Shown here piece after piece: positions 34,123 to 42,084 of a stretch of DNA of 64,000 bases. A program made the translations under genes and the position numbers. The first letter of the stretch is position 1. Every line of letters starts with the position of its first letter. The stretch is from Actinomyces minihominis (lineage in GTDB: Bacteria > Actinomycetota > Actinomycetes > Actinomycetales > Actinomycetaceae): NCBI RefSeq assembly GCF_900187855.1, contig NZ_FYEG01000004.1:1-64000 (forward strand). Direction: 5' to 3'. A model generated the notes under the pieces. It saw nothing but the letters and a program-made list of their open reading frames with translations, searched no databases and was not told the DNA's origin.

Positions 34123-35118
34123 TCACGAGCGGGCTCGCAATCTGACATTGGGCATCTTCGGTGCTGGGAGCGGCGGCAGTTGCCCCTCCGGATAGGGGCC
34201 AAAAAGGGCTGGCTTCCCCCTGTCGCGGGGATCTTCCGTTTCGAAGCCCAGTTCGGCCTGGTAGCGACGCCGAAACTCTTCGATCTCGTCGTGACTACGC
34301 CCGACGAGGTTCCACCACATGACGATCTGCTCATCAAACGGGATCCCACCGAGCAGAATTATGCGTGTCGCCTCCGGACCAGCCGTAAGCCGCATCGTCC
34401 TCGACCCCGGCGGCACGTAGCCGAGTTGCCGGTGTTCGACCAAAGTGTCGTTCACCCGAATGTTCCCGCTCTCCGCAAGCGCGGCGTACTCAAAGTCCTC
34501 ACGAGTTGCGAACTCGACTTGAGCGTTTGGGGCGAGGACGAACTCGACCCCGAGCAGTTCGGCGGTACGCGTTTGGACCGGTGAGGTCGAGCCGAGCAGC
34601 GAACCGATGAACACCCGGGCTTCCCCTCCCGGGAAGGACACTGGCTCAGGCCGATAGTGGGCAAAGTCCTTGGCTGAGAAGCGCGTCGCGTCAGGCAGCG
34701 CATACCAGAGCTGGACACCGTGAAGCACGGTGGTGTCCTCACTACTAATCTCCTGGTGGGTGATCCCGCTTCCAGCCAGCATCAGGTTCAGCTCCCCTGG
34801 AAGCACCTCAGCCGCTACCCCGTTGGAGTCAAGGTGGTGGATACGTCCGGTGAAGATCCACGACACGGTGGCGAGTCCGGTGTGAGGGTGGCGTGGCACC
34901 ACCATTCCCCCTGTGGCTGCGACGTCGTCGGGTCCGTAGTGGTCCAGAAAGCACCATGAGCCAACCAATGATCGTTCTCTCTGCGGCAGGGTGCGGTGCA
35001 CGGTCATCGCCCTGATGCCCCCGAGCGGGACCGCACGCGGCGCCAGCACCTCCACGTCCGTGCAAACCTCGCCCGGGCCGAGGACGTCAAACGGTGGATC
35101 AGCTTCCTGGTTGCTCAT
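34123..35118 (-). CDS. Pirin-family bicupin protein
   Basis: 331 residues from ATG 35118 with AGGAGGG seven bases before it; the frame is open to 35514 but that region overlaps the sirtuin gene. The N-terminal cupin has metal-ligand histidines in FLDHYGPDD, PRHPHTGLATVSWIF and HQEIS. The C-terminal cupin follows about residue 180, ending with the pirin-type IILLGGIPFDEQIVMWWNLV. Pirins bind Fe or Ni; some are quercetin dioxygenases and others redox-linked regulators. It is divergent from the sirtuin gene. Confidence 0.9.
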   Translation of the reverse strand: MSNQEADPPFDVLGPGEVCTDVEVLAPRAVPLGGIRAMTVHRTLPQRERSLVGSWCFLDHYGPDDVAATGGMVVPRHPHTGLATVSWIFTGRIHHLDSNGVAAEVLPGELNLMLAGSGITHQEISSEDTTVLHGVQLWYALPDATRFSAKDFAHYRPEPVSFPGGEARVFIGSLLGSTSPVQTRTAELLGVEFVLAPNAQVEFATREDFEYAALAESGNIRVNDTLVEHRQLGYVPPGSRTMRLTAGPEATRIILLGGIPFDEQIVMWWNLVGRSHDEIEEFRRRYQAELGFETEDPRDRGKPALFGPYPEGQLPPLPAPKMPNVRLRARS

Positions 35119-35250
35119 CTGCCCTCCTAGTTGCTTGAGAATACCTTGGAAGCTCTCCATCCCACCTAGGGTGGCGGGCTCCAAATCGGTCTGTAAGGAC
35201 GGCAATCTCACCCTCGGTACAAGTTCCATCCGACCTATGCTGAAGTGGCT

Positions 35251-36099
35251 ATGCCTGACTTTGAAACTGCCCCTAATGAATCCCAGCTTGACCTGCTGGT
35301 TGACCTTTTCGACCACGGCCCCGTCGCCCTCATCACGGGTGCTGGGGTAAGTACTGATTCGGGGATTCCCGACTACCGCGGCCAGGGCACTCCCCCACGT
35401 ACCCCAATGAGTGTCCACCAGTTCTCCACCGAGCACCGCTACCGGCAGCGTTTCTGGGGTGGAGCACGGATCGGCACCGAGCACTGGAAGTCGATTCAGC
35501 CCAATGACGGTCACCGAGCTGTGGCCCGCCTTGAAGCGGCCGGCCTACTCTCGGGTGTCATCACGCAGAACACCGACGGACTACACCGCCGAGCTGGTTC
35601 GAAGAAGGTAGCCGAACTGCACGGTAACGGGTCGATCATGCGCTGTGTTGAGAATGGACACCGCTGGAACCGTGAGGAAACTCTGGCGTGGTTCGACGTC
35701 GCTAACCCCGGTTTCGTGGAGAAGAACCGTGACGCCCAACTGACACCGGACGGTGATGCTGACGTGCGGGATGTTGACGAGGTCGTCGTGCCGATCTGCC
35801 CTGCCTGCGGAGGCCAGCTGCGTCCCGATGTCGTCTACTTCGGCGAACACGTCCCCACCACAACCTTCGCCCTCGCCGAAGAGATCCTGGCAGGGGCCGG
35901 AGCACTGCTGGTGGCGGGCTCATCCCTTGCTGTGAACACCCCGATCCGGGTCATCAACCGCGCTGAAGCCAGGGACCTTCCCATCGGCATCATCAACCGC
36001 GGCCCCACCGCCATCGACTCACGCCCCTCCATCGCCGTGCGCATCGAAGGTGGCACCACCGACTGGCTGGGGGCCCTGGCTGGGAGGCTCGGGGCCTAG
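35251..36099 (+). CDS. Sir2-family NAD-dependent deacylase with an altered zinc site
   Basis: 282 residues from ATG 35251 (GTG 35245 is an alternative). The NAD fold is complete: GAGVSTDSGIPDYRG (30-44), ITQNTDGLHRRAG with catalytic His124 in ELHGN, and LLVAGSSLAVNTP. The zinc ribbon should have four cysteines as CxxC...CxxC. Here the second pair C183/C186 is intact, but the first reads RCVENGH, with Cys132 present and Asn135 in place of the second Cys. The sequence otherwise fits class II (SIRT4-like) bacterial sirtuins. It removes acyl groups from lysine with NAD+, giving O-acyl-ADP-ribose. A macro-domain gene lies 3 kb away. Confidence 0.88.
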   Translation: MPDFETAPNESQLDLLVDLFDHGPVALITGAGVSTDSGIPDYRGQGTPPRTPMSVHQFSTEHRYRQRFWGGARIGTEHWKSIQPNDGHRAVARLEAAGLLSGVITQNTDGLHRRAGSKKVAELHGNGSIMRCVENGHRWNREETLAWFDVANPGFVEKNRDAQLTPDGDADVRDVDEVVVPICPACGGQLRPDVVYFGEHVPTTTFALAEEILAGAGALLVAGSSLAVNTPIRVINRAEARDLPIGIINRGPTAIDSRPSIAVRIEGGTTDWLGALAGRLGA

Positions 36100-36159
36100 C
36101 GCTGACGGCACCGCCTTAGATTTCACTCGAGAAAGCGCCATCCAAGGGCCTGAAGCTGG

Positions 36160-38346
36160 CTACTCCCCGCCCTTCGCCAACTTCGACGGCCACCAGATCG
36201 CGCGCCCGATGTCCGTGGCCAGGGCCGGCACAAGCAGCGACCGCACGATGAACGTGTCCAGCAGAACGCCGAACGCAACGATGAAGGCTATCTGCACCAG
36301 GAACAGGATGGGTATGACCGCAAGCGCCGCAAACGTCGCCGCGAGGACCAGACCGGCCGAGGTGATAACTCCACCAGTAATGGCTAGACCGCGTGAGATT
36401 CCGTCGCGAGTCCCGTGCTTGATCGATTCCTCCCGCACCCGGGTCATCAGGAAGATGTTGTAGTCAATCCCCAGGGCAACCAGGAACACGAAGCCGTACA
36501 GCGGCACCGCGGGGTCAACTCCCGGGAACTTGAAGACGTGGTTGAACATCAGCGCGGCAACACCGAGGGCGGTCCCGAAGGAGAGGACGGTCGTGCCAAT
36601 GAGGATCAGGGGCGCCACCACTGAACGCAGCAGCAGCATAAGGATCACCAGGATGACCACCAGCACCACGGGAATGATGAGGGTGCGGTCGTGAACCGAG
36701 GCGTCGTTCGTGTCCACTGCCGTTGCCGTTACCCCGCCGATGAGGGCGCCGGTGTCGGTCAGTTCGGCTCGTGCAGTACGAATGGTTTGCTCTGCTGCCT
36801 CGGAGTCCGCGGCGTCGGTCAGGGTGACCTGAAGCAGCACCTCACCGTTGGATACGGTTGGCTCTGGTGCCGGGGTTCCAGGCGGTCCGAATGCCTGGAT
36901 TCCCTCGGCGGTGACGAGGGCGGTACCACTCGGTGAGTCTGCGGCCGTAACCGCGATGCTATCCACGCCCTCTAGGCTAAGCAGGGTATCCACCGTCGGC
37001 TGCAGTTCGTCCTCGGTTGTCAAGACGTACATGGGGCTGCCGGAACCACCCGGGAAGTGGTCCCCCAGGACGACCTGTCCGTCGCGGGCTTCACTGGGGC
37101 CCAGAATGAGGTCGGACTGCGAGACACCGGAGGCGTTGAGTTGTCCCGCGCCGAACACCCCGGCAATGAGGACAACTACCGTGACCACCCAGATGGGACG
37201 TGGGTTGGAGCGAATCTTCTTGGCTAGGCGAGCCCAGATCCCAACCGGCATGCCGTGTTCTTCGGCAACGACCTCGGGTTCATAGTGGGGAACTCGCGGC
37301 CAAAACGCCGCCCTACCGAACGCGAAGAGGATCGAAGGAAGCAGGGTGAGGGCGGCCAGCATCGCGAACACGATGCCGATTGACGCCACCGGACCCAGCG
37401 CACTGTTGGACTTGAGGTCAGACAGAAGCAGGCACAACAACCCGGCGATAACCGTTCCACCGGAAGCCAGAATCGGTTCCACAGACGCTCGCAGAGCCTG
37501 CCTGGTTGCGACCCCCTTGTCCCGCGTCTTTCTCAACTCTTCCCGGTAGCGGGAGACGTAAAGAAGCGAGTAGTCGGTGGCGGCACCAATGACGAGGATG
37601 AAGAGGATGCCCTGGGTCTGCCCGGACAGCATGAACAGTCCGGCCTTCGCTAGCCACCAGTTGGTCAGCAGCGCGACCGTCAGCGCCATCATGCTGGTGG
37701 TCAGGACCGCCACCGGCAGAAGTAGAGAGCGGTAGACAACGACCAGGATGATGAAAACAGCGATGAGGGCGACACCGAGGAGAAGCCCGTCAATCCCAGC
37801 AAATGCGTTGGCGAGGTCGGACGTGAACCCAGCCGGCCCGGTGACGTAGACCTGAACACCCTCGGGGGCTGAAGCCCGCAGATCGTCGCCTATTGCCGCG
37901 GTGATTTCGAGGACGTTGTCTGGATCCTCGATGGGGACGAATACCTGGGCGGCCAGGCCGTCCTCGGACGGAATGAGGGGAGAGACTTCGGTTGACACTC
38001 CTGCCACATTCTGTGGGAGGGCTGCAACGGCCTCACTGAGCTGCCCCAGCTGTTCTGGTGTCAGCGGGGAGTCGCCCTCGATAACCACCACCGCCGGAAT
38101 GGCGTCGGAGTCGCGGAAGTCAGCCTGGCGTTCCTGCACCTGGGTCGCATCGGATGAGGACGGAAGGTAGGCACCCTGCTCATTGGAGGAGACCTCACCA
38201 ACACGGCCGAAGTAGGGGCCACCCACACTTCCGGCAGCGAGCCACAGAAGGATCAGCAGAGCGGGAATCAGGATTCTTGCCCAACGTCGACCCTTCTGCC
38301 CCTCATGTCTAGGCTTCGCCTGCTGTTTTGCCAGCTCAGTTTTCAT
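36160..38346 (-). CDS. MMPL-family RND transporter
   Basis: 728 residues from ATG 38346. Two repeats of an external domain plus a 5-6 helix bundle are visible, the normal MMPL layout. The second helix set of the first repeat ends FILVIGAATDYSLLYVSRYR EELR, and of the second VFLVALGIDYNIFLMTRVRE; the D-Y pairs are the proton-relay residues. MMPL proteins export lipids or hydrophobic drugs by proton motive force. The gene is divergent from a MarR regulator, separated by 72 bp with a clear inverted repeat, so regulation by that MarR is likely. Confidence 0.92.
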   Translation of the reverse strand: MKTELAKQQAKPRHEGQKGRRWARILIPALLILLWLAAGSVGGPYFGRVGEVSSNEQGAYLPSSSDATQVQERQADFRDSDAIPAVVVIEGDSPLTPEQLGQLSEAVAALPQNVAGVSTEVSPLIPSEDGLAAQVFVPIEDPDNVLEITAAIGDDLRASAPEGVQVYVTGPAGFTSDLANAFAGIDGLLLGVALIAVFIILVVVYRSLLLPVAVLTTSMMALTVALLTNWWLAKAGLFMLSGQTQGILFILVIGAATDYSLLYVSRYREELRKTRDKGVATRQALRASVEPILASGGTVIAGLLCLLLSDLKSNSALGPVASIGIVFAMLAALTLLPSILFAFGRAAFWPRVPHYEPEVVAEEHGMPVGIWARLAKKIRSNPRPIWVVTVVVLIAGVFGAGQLNASGVSQSDLILGPSEARDGQVVLGDHFPGGSGSPMYVLTTEDELQPTVDTLLSLEGVDSIAVTAADSPSGTALVTAEGIQAFGPPGTPAPEPTVSNGEVLLQVTLTDAADSEAAEQTIRTARAELTDTGALIGGVTATAVDTNDASVHDRTLIIPVVLVVILVILMLLLRSVVAPLILIGTTVLSFGTALGVAALMFNHVFKFPGVDPAVPLYGFVFLVALGIDYNIFLMTRVREESIKHGTRDGISRGLAITGGVITSAGLVLAATFAALAVIPILFLVQIAFIVAFGVLLDTFIVRSLLVPALATDIGRAIWWPSKLAKGGE

Positions 38347-38362
38347 AATTTCCAACCTTACC

Positions 38363-38391
38363 TAGCCAAGTTGCTTTATCTAGCTTGGCTA
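38363..38391. promoter_or_regulatory. Putative MarR operator between MMPL and marR genes
   Basis: TAGCCAAG (38363-38370) and CTTGGCTA (38384-38391) are perfect 8-bp inverted arms with a 13-base spacer. A partial third copy, GGGCTAAT, lies at about 38403. Position in a divergent promoter region is typical for MarR self- and target regulation. Confidence 0.65.
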
Positions 38392-38418
38392 ATAAATGAT
38401 GTGGGCTAATATAACACC

Positions 38419-38991
38419 ATGGCGAGTAATACTTCAATTCCAGATGATGTCCCGGGTCTCTACGATGTCGAAGCAAATGACCCCGATAGCAGGCTGGTTG
38501 ATCGATCCCAGATGGATGACGCCTCAATGCGCCAGATCGGGAAAATCATGTCTGCCCTGAAGGCGCTAAGGGATGCCGAGGACCTGCTCACTGAGGCATC
38601 TTTGACCTATATGAAACTGGGCCGGAACGACATGCGGGCCCTGCACTACCTCATCGTCACGGCCAACAGTGGCGAGATAGCCACCCCAAGCATGCTTGCC
38701 GCTCACCTCAAGATCTCCACGGCGTCAACTACCAAGCTGCTCGATCGACTTGAGCGCGGCGGACACATCACCCGTTCCATTCACCCCGATGACCGGCGCG
38801 CCATCGCCCTCGCAATCACGCCACAGACGCGTGAGGCCGCAATGTCCACGGTCGGGCGCCAGCAGGCCAAACGCTTCCACGCAGCTGCCCGCTTAACACC
38901 GAAGGAAAGGGAGGTCGTGGCACGCTTCCTGTGGGATATGGCCGGTGAACTCGACATTTCTAACGAGGCCTGGGCTACCGAGCACAGCTAG
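38419..38991 (+). CDS. MarR-family transcriptional regulator
   Basis: 190 residues. An N-terminal extension (about 1-45) precedes the winged helix: LGRNDMRALHYLIVTA, PSMLAAHLKISTASTTKLLD recognition helix, and the wing HPDDRRAIALAIT, all in the MarR order. The Arg-Arg in the wing and the DRLERGGHI segment are standard. It is likely a homodimeric repressor of the divergent MMPL transporter and of itself, released by a transported hydrophobic compound. Which ligand is not visible. Confidence 0.9.
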   Translation: MASNTSIPDDVPGLYDVEANDPDSRLVDRSQMDDASMRQIGKIMSALKALRDAEDLLTEASLTYMKLGRNDMRALHYLIVTANSGEIATPSMLAAHLKISTASTTKLLDRLERGGHITRSIHPDDRRAIALAITPQTREAAMSTVGRQQAKRFHAAARLTPKEREVVARFLWDMAGELDISNEAWATEHS

Positions 38992-39112
38992 TCATCTGGG
39001 AAATCCCTCTGAACAGCCGAAGTCTCCCTGTTCTTTGCTTCAGTCAGCCCACGAAAAGACGAGCACCATCGCGGACTCGAAGGTCCGGCCTCAGTAGCAC
39101 TGCTCGCGGAAG

Positions 39113-39622
39113 TTACCGAAGACTTTCAGCAGCCAGCTCATCTTCAACAAGCTGGAGCAGGTGCTCTGAAAAGGCAACGATTCGCACCTCTTCAACATTG
39201 GTTGGGGTACTAGCCAGCGTGGTTACTGCCGCATTGATCGCGTCACGCTCTGGCCATCCGTAAACTCCGGCGCTCAAAAGCGGAACAGCAATCGTCTGAG
39301 CACCGAGTTCGTCCGCCACCTGAAGAACCCGGCGATAACAAGACTCCAACAGCCCGCGGTCACGCTGTCCTGCGGCATAGTTCGGGCCGACGGTATGGAT
39401 CACCCAGTTGGCAGGGAGGTCCCCCGCAATCGTCCAGCCAGCGTCACCTGTCACGAGCCCATTAGGGAATCGCTCGATGCAGTCCTGGAGTACCTGGGGT
39501 CCACCTACCCGATGGATGGCGCCATCCACACCGCCACCACCTCGCATGCGCTCGTTCGCCGCATTGACGACAGCATCAACGTGCTGCTCAGTGATGTCCC
39601 CAAGAACCGCCGTGATTCTCAT
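39113..39622 (-). CDS. Macro-domain ADP-ribose hydrolase / O-acetyl-ADP-ribose deacetylase
   Basis: 169 residues. Macro motifs: VLGDITEQHVDAVVNAANER (ADP-ribose site Asp9, Asn20), GGGGVDGAIHRVGG (28-41), WVIHTVGPNY, and the second loop VPLLSAGVYGWP. The length and motifs match the MacroD/YmdB group that hydrolyses O-acetyl-ADP-ribose or protein-linked ADP-ribose. Its ATG overlaps the stop of a 39-codon ORF (ATGA at 39619-39622), which in turn overlaps the hydrolase gene, so it is the third member of a coupled operon. No DarT toxin gene is adjacent. Confidence 0.93.
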   Translation of the reverse strand: MRITAVLGDITEQHVDAVVNAANERMRGGGGVDGAIHRVGGPQVLQDCIERFPNGLVTGDAGWTIAGDLPANWVIHTVGPNYAAGQRDRGLLESCYRRVLQVADELGAQTIAVPLLSAGVYGWPERDAINAAVTTLASTPTNVEEVRIVAFSEHLLQLVEDELAAESLR

Positions 39623-39738
39623 AGCCGCGCCTTCCTGATCTCGTCCTCATCCAGGATATCGACGACGTTCAGCATCAGCAGAGCACTAGCTCTCGCAATG
39701 TGCTCCGAGCCTGCCTTGATCCAGATACCCAATGTCAC
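39619..39738 (-). CDS. 39-residue ORF coupled to both neighbours
   Basis: GTG 39738 overlaps the stop of the upstream alpha/beta hydrolase as GTGA, and its own stop overlaps the ATG of the macro-domain gene as ATGA. The product begins VTLGIWIKAGSEHIARASAL, continues LMLNVVDILDEDEIRKARL, and looks like one amphipathic helix plus an acidic turn. Double four-base overlap is strong sign of a genuine translated gene. No family is recognised. It could be a subunit or folding partner of one of the two enzymes, or the remnant of a longer protein. Confidence 0.6.
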   Translation of the reverse strand: MTLGIWIKAGSEHIARASALLMLNVVDILDEDEIRKARL

Positions 39739-40388
39739 GATGTCTGGTTCAGGTAAAAGGTGTTCAGGCGCCTACTGAACTCGTCGGCTTGGTGGATGTT
39801 CCACTCGTGGCCGGCGTTGGGCACAAGCTGTAGCTCAGCCGCTGGAATGCTGGCAGCAAGTTCCCTTGCGGCGGCAAGGTTTGGAAGGTCTCTGCGCCCA
39901 CACATTACAAGGGTCGGAGCAGCGATCTGCGGCAGCTCTGCTCGGAAGTCCGTTTCGCCGACGGAGCGGAGGATGGTGAGCATCCGCTGCTTGCTCATAC
40001 CTGGCTGGGTAAGCAACCTGGCTGGGAGGACCCGCATGATCGAGTTCTGCACCTTCATCAGTAGGGGGTTAGGACGAACCTGACCTCCAGAGAGCACAAG
40101 TGACGCCACCCGCTCCGGGTAGTCGATAGCGAACCGGGTGGCAACCATCGCACCAAACGACAGCCCGCATAGGTGCACCTGTCCGATACCCCGCTGATCA
40201 AGCAAATCACGAACTGCGTCGGCCACGACGGTGAGTGAAAACCCCTCACCTTCTGCACCGATGAAGTCAAGTAAGTTCGGGGCGCTTCCGGTGAAACCAT
40301 CAGGGAGTGCAGCGATTTGGGCACTCCAAGAGTTGGGGCCAGCGCCTATCCCGTGCAGGAACACGACTGAATGTGTCTTGGTTGCCAT
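39735..40388 (-). CDS. Alpha/beta hydrolase
   Basis: 217 residues from ATG 40388 (the frame is open to 40460). Fold landmarks: oxyanion HGIGAGPNSWS near the start, nucleophile elbow CGLSFGAMVA (Ser in GLSFG), acid region CGRRDLPN, and catalytic His in NAGHEWNIH. The cap between about 105 and 150 is small. It resembles ester/lactone hydrolases of the menH/catD type, but a substrate cannot be named. It is first in an operon with the 39-residue ORF and the macro-domain gene. Confidence 0.85.
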   Translation of the reverse strand: MATKTHSVVFLHGIGAGPNSWSAQIAALPDGFTGSAPNLLDFIGAEGEGFSLTVVADAVRDLLDQRGIGQVHLCGLSFGAMVATRFAIDYPERVASLVLSGGQVRPNPLLMKVQNSIMRVLPARLLTQPGMSKQRMLTILRSVGETDFRAELPQIAAPTLVMCGRRDLPNLAAARELAASIPAAELQLVPNAGHEWNIHQADEFSRRLNTFYLNQTS

Positions 40389-40532
40389 TGCCCCACAATA
40401 GCCGCGGGGCGTTGAGTCGTACCTGGCTCCCTTGGCAGATACCTCGACCGGAACACCCACCGTAGAAAAAGAATGAGGTCCAAACCTTCGCGAAAGTTAG
40501 GACTATCAGCGAGGGTTTGAACCTCTCCCATA

Positions 40533-40609
40533 TGGGGTGGCTGACGGGACTTGAACCCGCGACAACCGGCACCACAAGCCGGGGCTCTACCAACTGAGCT
40601 ACAGCCACC
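40533..40609 (-). tRNA. tRNA-His (anticodon GTG)
   Basis: The minus strand folds as a tRNA: arms GTGGCTG and CAGCCAC pair fully, the anticodon loop contains TTGTGGT, and the T loop is GGTTCAAGTCC. An extra G at -1 (base 40609) faces discriminator C (40536), the hallmark of tRNA-His. CCA is encoded at 40533-40535. Confidence 0.95.
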
Positions 40610-40683
40610 ATTGCTACTTTTGGTTTTCCAACCTTCAACAGCAAGTACAGATACTAGCAGACCTAATCAGGGTCAAAGACCAC

Positions 40684-41094
40684 TCACCAACCCAGTTCAT
40701 CCAGTTCATCATCATCCAGGCCGAAATAGTGCCCTATCTCGTGAACGACTGTGCGGTATACCTCTTCTTTGACGGCCTCACGGGTCTTGTAGATGCGCAC
40801 AATGTTGCTCTGGTAGATGGTGATTGTGTCCGGCATGGCACCGGCATAGAAGCCGCGTTCGGTCGCCGGAACCCCACGATACACCCCGAGCAGGCTGCGT
40901 GATCCCCGGGGCGCCTCACCCTCAACGATGAAGGCGCAGTTCTCCACCGCCTCGGTGAAGTGAGCGGGGACGCGCTCCAGCGCCTGCTCCACCATTTCTT
41001 CAAACTCTTCGTCGGTGATTGGCGACTCTGGGTCACCGGGTGCGGTTGGAAGGGGAGGCGCCTCGGCCTCCCCACCAGCCGCGTCCTCGTTCAT
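40684..41094 (-). CDS. Small zincin-like metallopeptidase (PF06262 family)
   Basis: 136 residues from ATG 41094, which overlaps the preceding stop as TGATG. After a ~30-residue Glu/Pro-rich lead the domain runs FEEMVEQALERVPAHFTEAV and LLGVYRGVP, and the active site is VVHEIGHYFGLDDDELDELGW, the HExxHxxGxxD(D/E) form of this family. Members are cytoplasmic minimal zinc proteases without known substrates. It forms an operon with the ATP-grasp protein gene upstream. Confidence 0.9.
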   Translation of the reverse strand: MNEDAAGGEAEAPPLPTAPGDPESPITDEEFEEMVEQALERVPAHFTEAVENCAFIVEGEAPRGSRSLLGVYRGVPATERGFYAGAMPDTITIYQSNIVRIYKTREAVKEEVYRTVVHEIGHYFGLDDDELDELGW

Positions 41095-42008
41095 CACCAA
41101 AACGCACGCATGCCAATGGCGTCAGCGAAGTTACCCATGGCCTCGGGAGTCGCGTCCACATAGAGGTCGGCGTCGACGAGGGCGATCTCCATCACCAGGA
41201 ACGACCCTTCCCCATCCGGCACCACGTCCACGCGGTTGTAAAGGAACTGCTCATCACGGCCAATGCGCGAGCGCACGTAGTCGTGGATGACCGCACGAAT
41301 CTGCTCACCCCACATAAGTTCCTGCTCGGTGGGAATGTGCGCCTCGGTCACGGCCTCACGAATCGAACGGTCCGTAACCTCTGAGGGGTGCAGCAGCGCC
41401 TTCTTCTGCACGGCGTGAGAGAGCAGCCCGTTGAAGAAGACCAGTGACATTTCACCGTGAACATCAATCTCTTCGCGGTAGCGCTGCACCATGACGTCGC
41501 GACCTTCAGCCAGCAGCCCCATGGCCTGTCCGATGGCGGCCTGACGCTGGGACAGATCAAGAGTCGAGTAACGGCCAATGTCACGCACACCCGAAGACAC
41601 GGTTGGCTTAACGACAAAGTCACCGAAGGCGGGGAATCGGGCGTGAACCTGACGCTTCTCGTAGTTCTTCGAAGCCTGGATCCAGGTGGTCTGAATCGTC
41701 GGCAGGCCACGGCTTGCCAGCTCTTGCAGATAGTGCTTGTCCGAGTTCCACGTCAGCACATCCGCACTGTTCAGCAGTCGCGGCACCGTCCTCGCCCACG
41801 CGAGGAACTTCTTACGGTCCCTCGCGTAGTCAACCACCGAACGAACGACGACCATTCCCGCCGCCTCCCAGTCGACATCCGGATCCGTCCAGACCTTGAT
41901 CTGGGGGTCCATGCCGCGTTCTGCAAGCGCGTCAAGCAGCCCGTTCTCATCCGGGTAGAGGTTCGGCATCGAAGCCGCGGTCGCAAGGGTCACCTTTGGT
42001 TTGCTCAT
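41094..42008 (-). CDS. ATP-grasp-like protein
   Basis: 304 residues. The arrangement resembles glutathione-synthetase/RimK-type ATP-grasp enzymes: a pre-grasp Rossmann-like part with VWTDPDVDWEAAGMVVVRSV, a central FGDFVVKPTVSSGVRDIGRY (ATP Lys and the flexible loop), MVQRYREEIDVHGEMSLVFF (hinge and metal Glu), and FLYNRVDVVPDGEGSFLVME IAL with the R-x-D...E metal residues. It would join an acid to an amine with ATP; substrates are unknown. The stop overlaps the start of the metallopeptidase gene, suggesting a joint function. Confidence 0.8.
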   Translation of the reverse strand: MSKPKVTLATAASMPNLYPDENGLLDALAERGMDPQIKVWTDPDVDWEAAGMVVVRSVVDYARDRKKFLAWARTVPRLLNSADVLTWNSDKHYLQELASRGLPTIQTTWIQASKNYEKRQVHARFPAFGDFVVKPTVSSGVRDIGRYSTLDLSQRQAAIGQAMGLLAEGRDVMVQRYREEIDVHGEMSLVFFNGLLSHAVQKKALLHPSEVTDRSIREAVTEAHIPTEQELMWGEQIRAVIHDYVRSRIGRDEQFLYNRVDVVPDGEGSFLVMEIALVDADLYVDATPEAMGNFADAIGMRAFW

Positions 42009-42084
42009 AGACCTCAGGATACCGGGTCGCCAGAACTTCCTACGCTGCTTGACGCTTTATCGTCGAGGACGAAATCCTCTCCTT

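Noticed and set aside
39113-39738. Possible DarTG-type ADP-ribosylation toxin-antitoxin with the macro domain as antitoxin
   Set aside because: No DarT-like gene is adjacent; the coupled neighbours are an alpha/beta hydrolase and a 39-residue ORF, and the macro domain has the MacroD/YmdB form.
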